64,000 bases of DNA from Morella rubra (taxonomy: Eukaryota > Streptophyta > Magnoliopsida > Fagales > Myricaceae), in contig CM025853.1 in NCBI GenBank assembly GCA_003952965.2, forward strand, positions 10,859,161 to 10,923,160, read 5' to 3'. The notes under the pieces were generated by a model, which did no database searches, had not been told where the DNA came from, and was given only the letters and a program-made list of their open reading frames with translations. Positions 1-13,500 of this stretch are shown piece by piece (the stretch's first letter is position 1; each line of letters opens with the position of its first letter). Both the position numbers and the translations under genes were made by a program.

Positions 1-2403
1 AAAGGTTCCTCCTTTTTAATAAAACATCGTTGCTTAAAAAAAAAAAAAAACCATCGAAATGGAAATGCAGAAACGCATAAGAAATGTCCTTAGACAAATT
101 TAAGAAGGGAGTCATCACGATCAGCCTATCACATTCTTTCAAAATGGCTCAGCAATTAACTTTAAAACCACACATACGTCTAACGACGTTAAAAGAATGA
201 ATTAATTTCTATTCTTTTCTCTTCTTCGTCTTCTCTCTCCTCTGTTTTGTCAAATCCTCCTCTAGTTCATCTTGCCAAGAAGCCACATCTTCAAGACTGC
301 TCATAGTCTCCGGCAACCAACTAATCTTTCGACCATCTGGGCAATTTCTCAACCATATGGTGCTCCATTTTAAAGGTTTTTTTTTTCCTTTTGTGTGGTC
401 TTCTGAAAATTCAGTAGTCGTTTAAGTTTTTCTATTTGGCTTCTATTCTTGTTTTCTTTTCCTTCTACCATGTTAGAATCCCTTCATGGGGGTTTTTGTT
501 TTTTTTCTCAAAACCTTTTAGAGGATTTGGAGCGATCTAAAGACACTGAACTCTAAATTTCCAATCTTGATTCGTGAGTGTAGTGGGATTGAGCCACTGT
601 TATGGGCTAGATACGGTATCTCCTTTTCTTTTACTCTCTGTCTCTGTTTCCTATTCATATCATGACGGTGTCCAGGATGAAATGACTAGATGTTTGTAAT
701 TGTTTTAATGAAAACAATTATAGTAATATATTACGAGTTCCCTTGACTACCAAAAAATTGTGAGTAGTCTCACTCAATTTCTTCACCTTCACAATATTTA
801 GTACCAATATGCTTTTCTCTATATTCTAATATACCATGAAATGCACCATGATCCTCCAAGTCCAAATGCATTTCCTACGTGTAACGTATTCATACGATTT
901 CTCAAGTTGAAATCTTTTGTTCTGTAGGAATGAAAGTGCTTCGGAGATTTATGTTTAGTAGAGGACTCTGAAATATTGGGTTTTCATCAAGGAACCTTTG
1001 CTGGGAGAAAGGGCCCTCCATTAGCTATTTGCAGTGAGAGAGAGAGAGTTTTATGACCCCTGCCCCTTCTAAGAAAGAGAGAGTTTTATGTAAGAATTGA
1101 GGTTATTGAGTAAAAGAGAGACTCTGAAATATTGTGGATAGGACAGTGAGGCTATGACAACGACCCTTGGATTTCTAGCTCTTTCTGGCATTTTATTTGC
1201 CCCTTATGTTTTCATTTATGTGTTTCCTTGTTCTTTTTACTCTTTCTCCCCTTATCATGTTTCGTTGATGATCAAAGATTTGTGGGGAATATATTTTTTT
1301 TCATTTTTTGGTGGAATTCATTTTGCTTACTTGGATTTCCACTTTCCATGGTTGTTGTAGTAACTCCATCTAATGTTTGTTTTGATGGTTTTAGTGGTTC
1401 CTAGTGATGTGTCAAATTAATGCCAAGGGTTATGTTTTTTAATAGATAAAATTTAGCAACAAATCTATATATAAGTTGCCAAGGGCCATATATATTGTAC
1501 AAATTTGCGGTGTGACGCACATGATATCTGTCAAGCTGCCTCGAATTTGTTCTTATGATGTCTAATTTAACAAATTTCGGGGCAATTTGTTGGTGGAAAA
1601 AAGTAGATTTTATTCTAGAGAGAAAAGTGTGGAGTTAATATCTTCCAAATTTTCTCTATCTCAATTGCTTTTCTTGTGCCAAGTTGAATTTTTAACAAAT
1701 ATTGATCAATGCACGAAAACTAAAATTGGGCATTTCTGAAAATTTTTAAAGATATACAAATCTTAAAAAATTGATGAAAAAAGAGAGAAATAATTTACCC
1801 TTCTCTTTGGAGAATTTAGAGTTAGTAGTTTTAATCCTGGTATTTATTTATTTTATTATTTGTACTTAAATTATTTAGGATTTATTTTAATTATACTTAT
1901 TCATTGTAAATGTTTTATTTTATTTTTTTAGTCATCTTTTGTTTTTTTTATTTTTTGTTTCTTTTATTTGTATATTTTTATTTTTATTAGAGATTGTATT
2001 TCAATTTTTTCTCTTTCTTTTACAATTTTTGGTTATTTATTTAACTTGTTAAGGTAATATTTTTTTCCATAAGGATCATTCCTTGTTATATAACTTTTTG
2101 GTGTTAATGGTTCACACATCAACCCCAATCATGAATTAGACACGTATCACTCAAAACTAAAATCATGCGACTTATAAAATTTTTAAGTTTTTTTCCTAAT
2201 TTTTTTTTTTTTAAAATAATTAAAATAAATTTAGTTTTTTATTTAATATATTCCCCATTCTTTAGAAGAAATTATCCGTCTAATAGTGAATTTAGAAAAT
2301 CCAATATTAGAAGGATCATATTTGCACTCGGTTTTTTCAAATTCAACAGATTTAGTATCCTGCAAAATATGTTGATAAAATTCTTATGTAAACATGAGAT
2401 TAC
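1..2403. other. AT-rich intergenic DNA, no gene recognised
   Basis: I see no convincing coding region here. The stretch is rich in A/T runs. A block near 1507-1590 (GCGGTGTGACGC followed by TCGAATTTGTTCTTATGA) resembles one at 16871-16950 in the leader intron of the ADH-like gene. The two may therefore derive from a shared repeat or an old duplication. Confidence 0.5.
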
Positions 2404-3790
2404 ATAGAACATAATTCCACCCTGGTGGTAATATTTGGGAGGCTGTTTGATATGGATCGAGAATGGTATGATAGGGATCTTCCACATAACACTCATGTCT
2501 AATATAGGATTTTGGTATTAATGGGGTATTGGGCAAAGGAGTAGGAGATGATTGAACCTTTTGACTGAAAGTACAATTCATATTTGGAAGAGGAGAAGGG
2601 ACACGGGGTCCTGATATTGGTGGTATTTGGCTTAGAACAGTAAATTGATTATTAATTGGAATTGATCCTGGACGAGGTCGAGAAGCAGCTCCACGAAAAG
2701 GAATAGGAGTTAATGGAGGAAGAATATTATATGAGGGAGAAAAAGTAGTTTTTATTTTTATTTGAAGATGATGAAGAACTCATTTGCCCTATAAAAATTC
2801 ACGAATTAAAAATCAGAAATGAATTATTAGAACCTTTAATATATTCAATGTTGAAATCAAAAACAGAAAGGATTGCTTGCCAGCGGGCAAAAAGATGTTT
2901 GGAAGCAAGATTTTTGATATCCTTTAATAAAATATCTTTAGCAGATTGACAATCGACGCAAATTAAAAACTTTTGATTTAATAAATCATCTTGAAATTTT
3001 GAAATACAAAGAACAATTGCTAATACTTCTTGCTTAATAGTACTGTATTTTTGTTGAGTTATATTCCATATATGAGAATGATATCTTACTATTTGCTCTT
3101 TAGTAGAGTCATGCATGTGTTGTTTTAATATTCCACCATAACCAAGATTTGATGCATCGTTTCTACTATTTTGAATGCATGTGGGGACGCAAGGCCTAAA
3201 CATGGTAAATGTTTAACATGTTTTTTTGTTTGTTGTACTATGACAGTATGTTGATCAGACCAAGGTGAAGGGTTTTTCTTTAATCGATTAAATAAAGGTT
3301 TGCATATTTTTCATAAAGCTTTGTAGAACTCACCAGTATAATTTAAACTACCAAGGAAACGTTGAAGCTGTTGTTTGTCAAGTATTTTGTCGGAAAATTT
3401 GGCAAGAATTCAATAGCACGTGATATTGGAGTAATGATGCCTTTATAAATATTATGACCTAAAAATCTTATTTGTGTTTGAAATAGTTTTATTTTAGGAG
3501 TAGACAACAAGACCATTGTTTTCAATAATTTTCTGAAATTTATGCAAATGATACTAATGTTGCTTTATGGGTTTAGAGAAAATTAAGACATCATCAATAT
3601 AAACTAAAGCAAAAGAAGTATAAGGAGTAAATATATCATTCATAACATTTTGAAATTCAGAAGGGGCATTTTTTAACCCAAAAGACATGACATTCCATTC
3701 AAAATGGCCAAAAGGAATAGTAAAAGCGGTTTTATATCTATCTTGTTCGGCGACTTGTATTTGATAATAGCCAAATTTCATGTCAAATAT
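2404..3790 (-). pseudogene. Endogenous pararetrovirus-like fragment (RT-RNase H end of polyprotein, plus part of a following ORF)
   Basis: Read on the minus strand, 3554-3790 encodes reverse transcriptase motif A through the YIDD catalytic box. 3343-3525 encodes part of the connection region. 2799-3203 encodes RNase H, with a D-A-S start and the ARWQAILSVFDF signature typical of Caulimoviridae polymerases. Frames are broken between these blocks. The 5' side ends abruptly at RT motif A, against a short (AT)n tract. Beyond the RNase H, 2404-2797 carries a Pro/Ser-rich segment that could be a second ORF, but it too is frame-broken. Assignment to Caulimoviridae rather than Ty3/gypsy rests on the RNase H tail (established family feature) and on the GHFEWNVM stretch of the RT. 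The copy is fragmentary and cannot encode a functional polymerase. Confidence 0.75.
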
Positions 3791-6349
3791 ATATATATGT
3801 ATAAACTTAAAAAGTTAAAGTCACATCATTTTAGTTTTCGTTTTAGTTGACACTTGTAATCTCATGATTAGAATTGATCGTGTGAATTGTTAACTTTATA
3901 GATAGAAGTTAAATAAAAATGACTTGTTTAATTAAAAATTACAAATTCAATGACTTTTATGATCAATTTAAACACCAAAGGACGATTTGTTAAAATGGTA
4001 AAAAATTAGCGGCTAAATGGGTACATAATCCTAAATTTTAAAAAAATAAATTTATGTATTTTTATCATTTGGTTTACCTTTTTGCACCTTGTTTAAGATT
4101 TATTTCGAATTTCTATGTGTTATTTGCAAATCTTTTTTTTGGTCTTTTTTTTTTTTTTTCTAATCTTTTGGTCTATGTTTCTTCTGTTTTTATTTTTTAT
4201 TTTTGAGATTTTTTTTTAATTTTTCTTCTCTTTTTAAATTGGAAATATTATCCAAATTGCCAATGTAGTTTCACTTTGTAACAAATTAGTTCATGCGGTT
4301 ATCAAAACTATGCTGTTATCAAATTAGTTCATCCCTTCGTAAAAAGGTACTAATGAAACACGCTAATGTGTTCAAAATTTACTACGTAGACATTGTTGAG
4401 CTGGCAAATCTACACACGTGGAATGCCAACTCATACAAAAAAAAATGCCCAATAAAAAAACAAAATTGCACGAATGACCTAAAACAATTTTGCTCTCAAA
4501 TCACGCAACCTTCACGGCTTCACCTCCCATTCACCCATAAACTTCCCCTTCGCACTGCAAAGAATAATGCTATTGTTTTGGCCATGCTTGCGAATGTGTA
4601 TTTCTCGCTGTATAAGTAATACAATTTAAAGTAGAAGCTCTCCTTCTAATCTTCATTTTACATAAATTCACTTAACTGGGTTTCAAGGTGTTTTTTTCAG
4701 ATTTCTATTCTTAATTTGTTTGGTTGCTGAGAAAATGAGAAGTAAGAAAAGCCATCACTTTTAGAGTTACGATTTTGATGCTTTTTGGTACTTCGTTGTG
4801 TATATCCTGTAATGAAAAGAGATGATTTGATGAGGAGAAATTTTTTTTTTGCAGTTATGCCCAAAATTTTGGCCTTAAAAAATCCAAAAATAATCCCTTG
4901 GCCATCCTTTTATCTATAAAGGTTAAGATTACGTCAAATCATTAATTTTTAAAACTATCAGACAAAATTACAAAAAAAGTAACTATCCACTTAACGGAGT
5001 CACGGTGTATCTTCCTTCCACCGAAAGGAAACAGACCTAGAGGTTGCCCCACTCTTCTCACTTAACGGAGTCACGGTGAAAAAGTGAAGAGAAAGATGAT
5101 TTTTAATATTTATTATAGCGAAAAGTAATGATGTGATAGGAAGAGAGATATTATATTGTAATTTTTTATTATGTTAAAATTTTAAGAAATGTAAAATTTT
5201 ACACTTCAAATGCACCCAAAGTCTTCTAGCCTTGCCTCCCAAATCTTTCGTTGTACCCTGTGGCCCAACTACGCTTGTCGATGCCATTGGTAAACACAGT
5301 TGTTTTTTATACACATTTGGTTATGTTTATGTGCTAAAATTTTGAATTTTGAATTTTGAAGCATTATAATGAAACCCACCAAAAGTAAAAAAACAGAGAA
5401 CAAACACAATTTCAAAAGAAAATGCTAAAGAGGAAACATAGCAAAACAGAGTAAGAACATCTATGAACCGGACACGGATAGAAAGGAAGGTACATTCCCA
5501 GAAGAAAATTCTGGAATAATGTTTAGCGCCAGAGAAGATAAATTCTCCTTTGCCCATTGATGACAATGGCCTTCCTATCAGCGCCGCTCGGGTGGAGGGG
5601 GAGGTCCTCCACCGTGCATGGGTAGGGGCCGGGAAGTTACCCGCCCAAATCCTTTTCCTTTTTTAATTTTTTTTTAAATGTTTAAATTTTTTTATTTGTA
5701 TTGAGATGGATAAATTTTTTTCTAAATGAGTTTAATGGAGTTAAATTTAATGACCTAATTTACTAATGACTAAATTTTAACGAGGTAAAATATATTTTGT
5801 CAAATAGTCTTTTTTTTTTTTTTTTTTTAAATGTAGGGAGTTTTTTTTTTGAAATTAGCATAAAATCTAGGCGTAAGTTAATTTTTCAAGTGATTATTTT
5901 TTCTCTATTCTATCTAATAAAAGCTATCTATTATTTTTTCTCATCGTAAAAAGTCTATCTTTAAGTTTAAATTCAAAAAATCTGTTAATTTTGTGGCTCT
6001 TTATTTGGCGATTGACAAATTTGTAAGAATGACGCAATTTTCTTAGACCTTTGATAACTTAAATGGATCATTGAAAGAAGTATCTATCTAGATCCCTCTA
6101 AGTTGTGTTTGTTTACTCAAATTTTAATCTTCTAAAATTTTAACATAATAATATAATTGTAATATAATCTCTTTCTCCTTATTAAATTATTATTTTTTAT
6201 TATAATAAATATAAAAAATTAAATCAAATTGTTTTCTCTTTACTTTTTCATTAATTTCATTGTTATAAAATTTTTACGCTCAAATACAACCACGCCCTGT
6301 GCGTAAAATGAGAGTGAAGGCTAACTATTATCTCGACAAGGTACTAGGC
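3791..6349. other. Intergenic DNA, no gene recognised
   Basis: This is AT-rich sequence with poly-T runs. An 18-bp direct repeat (CTTAACGGAGTCACGGTG) lies at 4990-5007 and 5061-5078. A GC-rich patch occurs near 5575-5640. ORFs here are short and unlike any family I know. Confidence 0.4.
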
Positions 6350-6354
6350 CGAAT

Positions 6355-7392
6355 CCATCAAAGCATAGCGGTGTGAAGGAAAGTGACGCGACGGTCCAGA
6401 TTGAAAACCAGGGAGCGGATGATGGAGATCAAGACATGTCATTGAATGAATAAATCCGGATAGCCGCCCGAATTTTCCCACCCGACCCGTGAAAAAATGG
6501 CCCGAGTTCGCACACCCACCTGAGATTCATACCGTTGGGTTGAAATACACACAAACAAATCGAAAATTTTACGCACAAAAAAACTCTCTCTACAGTCGTT
6601 CCCTTCCGCTCCCTCTGCAATCTTCCAGGTACTTTCGATTTTTTTTTTTGGGATTAAATGATTTGTTCGACGAGATTTGGCAAATAATCTGCCTCCTCCT
6701 CCTCCTGGGTTTGAATTTATTTCAGAGAGACAGTTATTGCCAAGGAATTTGCCTCCTCCTGAGTTTTCATTAATCTCAAGGAAGCAGACAGTGACAAGGT
6801 TGGCTCCTCCGAGGTTTTCTTTCACAGGCATCTGTGCTTGACTATGATCAATATTGCAATGACTTCCGTGGGGTTCTACCTTCAAAGTAGTTGCCAGTAA
6901 TTTTTCTTCTCGATAATTTATAACGAGTACACCAAGCTCATCATCTTGTATTCAGCTGAAGTTTTCTTTGTATTGATCTGAAAGTGACAGCTTCCTTGTA
7001 TTTCTTTATTTATATTTCTGTGACTGATTTAACGAAACACAAACACTTGTTCATCTCAAGAAAAATGCGCTTACGATCTCTGGCTTTGGCCCTCGCAGCG
7101 AACCATGTGCATCCACTTCCATTTGATCTAGTATGTTTCTGTGATTCATCTTTTCTCATCTCGAGTCAAAGGAAGGGACCCGGACTGTCAAGACAGATTC
7201 TATTGAGAACAGAAACAGAGATGGAAGATTGCAGTGGGAGCGGAAGGGAATGAACTCGGGCGAGTTTTTTCACGGGTCGGGTGGACGGATTTATTCATTA
7301 AATGACGTGTCTTGCTCTCGACCGTCCATTCGCTGGCTTTCAATTTGGACCGGAGCTTCACACACCACTATGCTTTGCGATAGTAACCGAAC
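6355..7392. repeat. Diverged inverted duplication (foldback-like), arms about 6355-6632 and 7203-7392
   Basis: The reverse complement of 7250-7392 matches 6355-6510 over most of its length. Shared blocks include AAAGCATAG, GGTCCA-ATTGAAA, CATTNAATGAATAAATCCG and CACCCGACCCGTGAAAAAA. An inner block (TTCCCTTCCGCTCC-CTGCAATCTTCCA) matches between 6597-6632 and 7203-7245, with about 85 extra bases in the left arm. The spacer of about 570 bp contains imperfect CTCCTCC-rich repeats (6690-6810). The right arm lies just upstream of the helicase start codon. It could be a foldback or Mutator-like non-autonomous element, or an inverted copy of the helicase promoter region. Confidence 0.6.
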
Positions 7393-7536
7393 CCGTGTTT
7401 TGCCCTAGCCGTTTTTATCACATTCAGAGTTCAGTGCCTCCAGCGTCTTCCACTTCCTGATCCTCACATCTTTTCCACCTCACTTCCGCATCCATCCATC
7501 TGTAACACATCGGTCTGTAGAACTCCCCATAGGAAA

Positions 7537-10500
7537 ATGAAGAAGAAGAGGGGAACGGTTACTGAACAAGAGATTGCCAATCGGGAGACAAAAAAGAAGC
7601 GCAAAGAATACGAAGTCGAAGCAGTGGAGGAGAAGAAAATGAAGAGCGAGAATGACGGGGAAAAGGGGGAAGAGGGAGAAGAAGAGGAATTTGTTGGTGA
7701 TGGTGTCCAATCCCTGGAGAAAAAGGTGAAGAGTAGTGGAGGAGGTATTATGAGTGATGAGACTTTCCTATCGTTGGGATTGTCTGATCCCACCTTCAAG
7801 TCAATTGAAGAGATGGGTTTTCAGATATGACTCAGGTTATATAAATACTGTACATATTTGTTTGACGAATTTTATCTGTTTTTTTTTTTTTGCTTTATAA
7901 CGGTACCTTTCTTTATATTTAGATTCAAGCCAGAGCAATTCCGCCACTTTTGCTTGGTAAAGATGTTCTTGGAGCTGCTAGGACCGGTTCTGGGAAGACT
8001 CTTGCTTTCCTAATACCCGCTGTGGAGCTTTTGTATAACATACGTTTTGCTCCTCGTAATGGGACCGGAGTGGTAGTATTTGCCCAACCAGGGAGCTTGC
8101 CATACAGGTAAATAAATACTTGGTAACTTCTGAGATTTAGAGCAACTCTCTTGATTGGTTTGGGATTTTACTTTCTCACTTGAGATGCCAAAGTCCAATA
8201 AGTGTCTTCTCTGTATATTTTACCAACGCCGTCTGGAATATTGAGGAATAGTTTCAATCCACGTTCTGCATAAAAAGAGAAAGGGAAAGGGCTTAACTGT
8301 AGGTTTTACACCAGTTATTTCTTTTGTAATATCAATGGAAGGTATTAGGAGTTTGATAGGGTTGTCACAGAAGAATGTGTATTTCTCATTTGATGTGTCA
8401 ACTTTCTTCTGAATACATATGAACCATGGAAGCTACTAACTTGTATACTGAAAACCCTCTAGTTCACTAAAAGTAATGACTAAATTGTTTGATTTACTCA
8501 AATAATTATTGAATTTAATATTTTGCTTTCATAGTACTGAATATAGGCCATGGCAATTATGGGTCGCATCCTATTTGGTCTTGGTAGTGCAGCTGAGGTG
8601 AAAATTCTACATATTAAAGATCATAAAGAAGCTGAGAGTAAACAGTATGCCTCTGACCTAATGGATATTTGGAACCACAGACATGGTTTGCATATTTTTA
8701 GAGAAACTATTTTTTGATATTTATTATAAGTATTATGATGGAATATCATAATAGAGATAGGAAGCAGCAATTGCATTCACACTCATCTATGTTGTTACCT
8801 TCTGCATTTTATTTTTTCATTCTGTGTGGGGTGATGCTGACTGACTCACCACTCAAATGATTCAGACACATGCTGTGGCAAAAGACCTTCTCAAGTACCA
8901 CTCCCAGACTCTTGGTTTGGTTATTGGTGGTTCCGCTAGAAGAGCAGAAGCAGAGCGTATTTTGAAAGGAGTGAATGTATTAGTAGCAACCCCTGGTCGA
9001 CTTCTTGACCATCTTCAAAATACAAAGGGCTTCATCTATAAAAACTTGAAGGTAATGCGGACACAGTTCTTTAAAACCATTGTTGTTGTATGTATTATGT
9101 TTTACTGGTTGTTTTAGACAATGGTGCTGTAGGTGACTTTCTCTTTGGTACTCCTTTTCATCTGCTGAACTGTTCCTTTTATCCTACTTGATGTCAACTA
9201 TATGTTGCAATTTAGTTATTCGACTATTGGTTGTGCCTTTTGATAATTTATTGAACATGGAAAGCCCAGTGTTTTACATTCTATAGTTGGGCATACTTCA
9301 CGAGAACCAGACCCATTCCCCCAAATACTCCCCTTCATAATTATGATGATTAGATATCTATAATGCTGAACTCTCACATGAGAAAATTTAATGGAGATGC
9401 AACAGATTCATAAAGTCATATTCAGGACTGTATTGGTGGATAGATAATAACTGTGCTAATTTTGCTGCTTTGTTTATACATATTATATGCTATGTCTCTT
9501 GCTTCTGACTGGTGATGGCAATGGGCCTTTTTTATCTTTATTTTTTCATATGGAGTATATTCGCTCGCTTAGGTTTGAGAATTTCACACCTGACTATTAT
9601 TTCATTAGCCTCAGATCAATTTGGGTTTCATGTTGCTCATTAGATTATTTAACAGTATAATCTATAGATACGGTTCATTTCGTTGTATAGCAAGTGAAGT
9701 GTATGTCGTTTCCTTTTTCTTGAAGTTTCCTTTAGAATGGTGCTAGTATCTAATAACAATGTAATTTCATTGTTGTACTTCATTCAGTTGTCATTACAAG
9801 TTTTAAGTCCCTTGCATGCAAGGATTTTCTTCCTCTTTGTCCCGTCTCTGCTTCTCTATGTGTCTGTTTGTTTATTGGGATATGCCTCATTCTGTAAAGA
9901 TTATTTGGAAGGAGAACCTGTATGTATGATGTTGGATGATGAGAAGAAGCGGACAGATTCCCACTTATATTGAATATATGATATCATAACTAGCTACTTC
10001 TGACAACATAATATATCAGGTTACTGTATTTTGGTACTTCTATTTGTTGAGTGTTGGGTACATATTTCTAAGTGTTGGGCTAGACGTTGATAAAGCTATT
10101 GTGTGTGAGGCTGGTGATGTGAGAAGCAGTATTTGCTACTCTTGATGGGTAGTAATCCCCATTTGATGATTTCTGTCCACCAAGATCTCTGAGGCCTCCT
10201 GTGTTTGTTTGATAACTTCTTGTATTAGCCTCAGGTCAATCTGGGATGCTCGTTGTTAAGTAATAATCCCCCTTTGATGATTTCTGTTCACCAAGATCTC
10301 TGAGGCCTCCTGTGTTTGTTTGATAACTTCTTGTATTAGCCTCAGGTTGATCTGGGATGCTTGTTGTTAATTAGTCTATATACCAGTATAATCTATCGTT
10401 GGGATTCATTTCTTTGTGAAGTAAGGGGAAGTACTTTTGAATGCTTTATGACCCAAATGAAGCACATTGATTGGTTATAATGTTAAATTTTGGGGAATTT

Positions 10501-13500
10501 GTTGAGCTATTATGTATGTGGCCTGTGATGTGAGAAATTATATTTGCTACTCTTGATGGCAAATAATCGCTATCTGATGATTCCTATCCACCAAGATCTC
10601 TGAGGCCTCTTTCTGTTTGTTGATAATTTCTTGTATTAGCCTCAGATCAATCTGGGATGTATGTTGTTCACTAGAATATGTAACGGTATAATCTGTAATG
10701 TTGGATGATGAAAAGAAGGTAATTCCCTGTGACATTGAGTATATGATATCATAACCAATTACTTCTGTCAAAATCATATAACAGCGTTTCATGTTGTTTT
10801 TGGTTAGTATCTGATAGTTGGGTTTTTTTGTTCTATTTGTTGATTCTACTGGTTGAATTTTGGGTACATGTTTCTAAATGTTGGGATAAATGTTGATAAA
10901 CCTATTTTGTACAACGCCAGTGATGTGATAAACAATATTTGCTACTCTTGATGGGAAATTATCCCCATCTGATGATTCCTATCCACCAAGATCTCTGAGG
11001 CCTCTTCAGTTTGAGAATTTCAGCCCAGAGGTAGATTGGATTAGCCTCAGATCAATCTGGGATGTATATTGTTCACTAGTGTACATACCTTTATAATCTG
11101 TAGTTAGGATCCTTTTCGCTGTGAAGGGGGAGTGCTTGAATGCTGGACGGGTGGAATGAAGCATATTGATTGTTTATTAATCATGTTAAATTTTAATACG
11201 AATCTAGATAGACCTATTGTGCACGAGACTGATGATGTGGGGAACAGTATTTGCTGCTCTTGATGGGAAATAATCCCCGTCTGCTGATACCTATCCACCA
11301 AGATCTCTGAGGCCTCCTTTTTTACCTTTATAATATCTGATCCTATTGTTGCTTGTTTCTGAAATATTAATCTTTTGTTTTTTATTAGAAAACTAGAAAC
11401 ATGTCCTTGTAGATATTCATATTTTTGTTAGCAAAGAGACTGACCTGAGTGTGGTTTTGACATGTTTGGTTAGACTGAATGGTTTGAATATGGTTGCCTC
11501 TCCAATGAAGGGTGTGACCACAATCAATGCCATGTACCCATTGGTAATCATGCGTAAAGTACAAGCATCAAACAATTGTATCCTTTTTGGTTAACGTTTA
11601 GACCATGGGTAATTATACTTAAACCACAAGCATCAAACAATTTGAGCCTTTTTGGGTTATTTTTCAGAAAAGAGGCCCTCTCTGACTTTCATCACTTGTT
11701 TAAGTAGAACAAATGTTGATTGTATAGCTTTAGTCTTTCTTTAGTCTTTTACTTTTTACTTTGTTCATGTATTCACGTCATTAATGCCATGCCCAGTATT
11801 GTATTTGCTACATGTTTGCAAGCAGCCTCAGTGTTCGGCTGTTTTGTGCACTGGCATTATTTTTTCTCAAGCCAAAGCTGGTTATTCAACGAGTATTTAT
11901 CTTTATACATTGTAATTTTATTCTTTTCTTTTTGGAATTGAACTTGCAGTGCCTTATTATTGACGAAGCTGACAGGATACTGGAAGCAAACTTTGAGGAA
12001 GAAATGAAGCAGATTATTAAGCTTCTGCCAAAGGTAAGCTTTCTTGTAATCATGTCTGTTCCTAACGGTAGAGGAACTTATAGTAATTTCTTTCATGGAA
12101 GTATACAAGGAATGAAAAGTTTAGTTTTGTGTCGAGTTTTCCTAGATCTAACAATTAGGCTTGGCCATTTTTGGTTCTCAGAACTATCAATGGATATTAT
12201 AATGATGTAATTAATCGTCTTTTTTTTTTTTTTTTTTTTTTGCTGGCTTGATTGAATCAGTTATATTGTCCTTTCTCCTGCCGCAGAGTACTTTTTAGGA
12301 TCTAAGATATTAGAAGGGAGATTAGACATATATAGGTGGGTGGTGATAGGATGTAATATTACTTAGCTTGGCAGACCTGGGAAACTTAAGGCAAAGTTAG
12401 TTGTACTGTCTAGTTGGATCAATTGCTCTGTTCATTATCGCTGGTTTAGTTGCATTAACCAGGTTGTTTGCTTTGTGAGGGAAAAAGAGGATCGTTTCTA
12501 TTGTCATGTGAACTAAAGTTCTGAGCTGGGATGGTGGTTTTGATTGTATGTTATATCTGTGATGGGTATAGCATTGTCTCGTAGTGAGTACTTGCAGTCC
12601 ACAGTTAATTTTCTGGTGCTATTTCGCTCAAAAAGATGGTTTCTTTGATGACCCTTTTTATTTATTTATTAGAGTTTTCAAATTGCATATTATTATGTAT
12701 GTTCTTTAACTGATTGTGAGTTGCTACTCACTGTGCAGAATAGGCAAACAGCTTTATTTTCAGCCACGCAAACCAAGAAGGTTAGTGCATCATATCTTTT
12801 CCACTTCTCCATATTATCTCAGTTTTATGCTATTTATCATTTTGATGTGCCAAACTGCCTTTTCTGCGTAGAGAATTGAGTGCTGACATAATTTCAATCT
12901 TCTTTTGTGTGTGTGCACATGAAAATGTCATTTGTTGATTTTGACTTGGATTCTAATGGTTTTTCATGGTATATAGGTCGAAGATCTGGCACGCTTATCG
13001 TTTCAGACAGCTCCTATCTATATTGATGTGGATGATGGGAGAACTAAGGTAGAAGCATAGTATAATTGCCATTTATGAGCTATTACTTGACCTGCACATT
13101 GCATGGAAAAAGAAGTGTATAAAAAGAATGGTTGATAGCAATGGCATTTGAAGCCATCTTGTTAGACAATTTAACATTTATGTGTTATTGGGAATCTGGG
13201 ATGAGACTGTATAGAGGCTTAATTGTTACAAGACTGGGACCCTCTTGGTATATGGGGATTGCCCAATAGTGCATGACAACAACTATTGATGTTTTAATTT
13301 ACCTTGTGTTACTTGTTCTTCAGTCTTAAGCTTTATTCTGACGAAGTCCTGGGTGTTACAGGTCACCAATGAAGGGCTGCAGCAAGGCTATTGTGTGGTG
13401 CCTAGTGCCAAGAGATTTATTCTTTTGTATTCATTCTTGAAGAGGAATCTGTCCAAGAAAGTGATGGTCTTCTTCTCTTCGTGTCATTCGGTGAAATTCC

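Noticed and set aside
7464..7799. Ser/Phe-rich minus-strand ORF over helicase exon 1
   Set aside because: Antisense of the Lys/Glu-rich helicase N-terminus.
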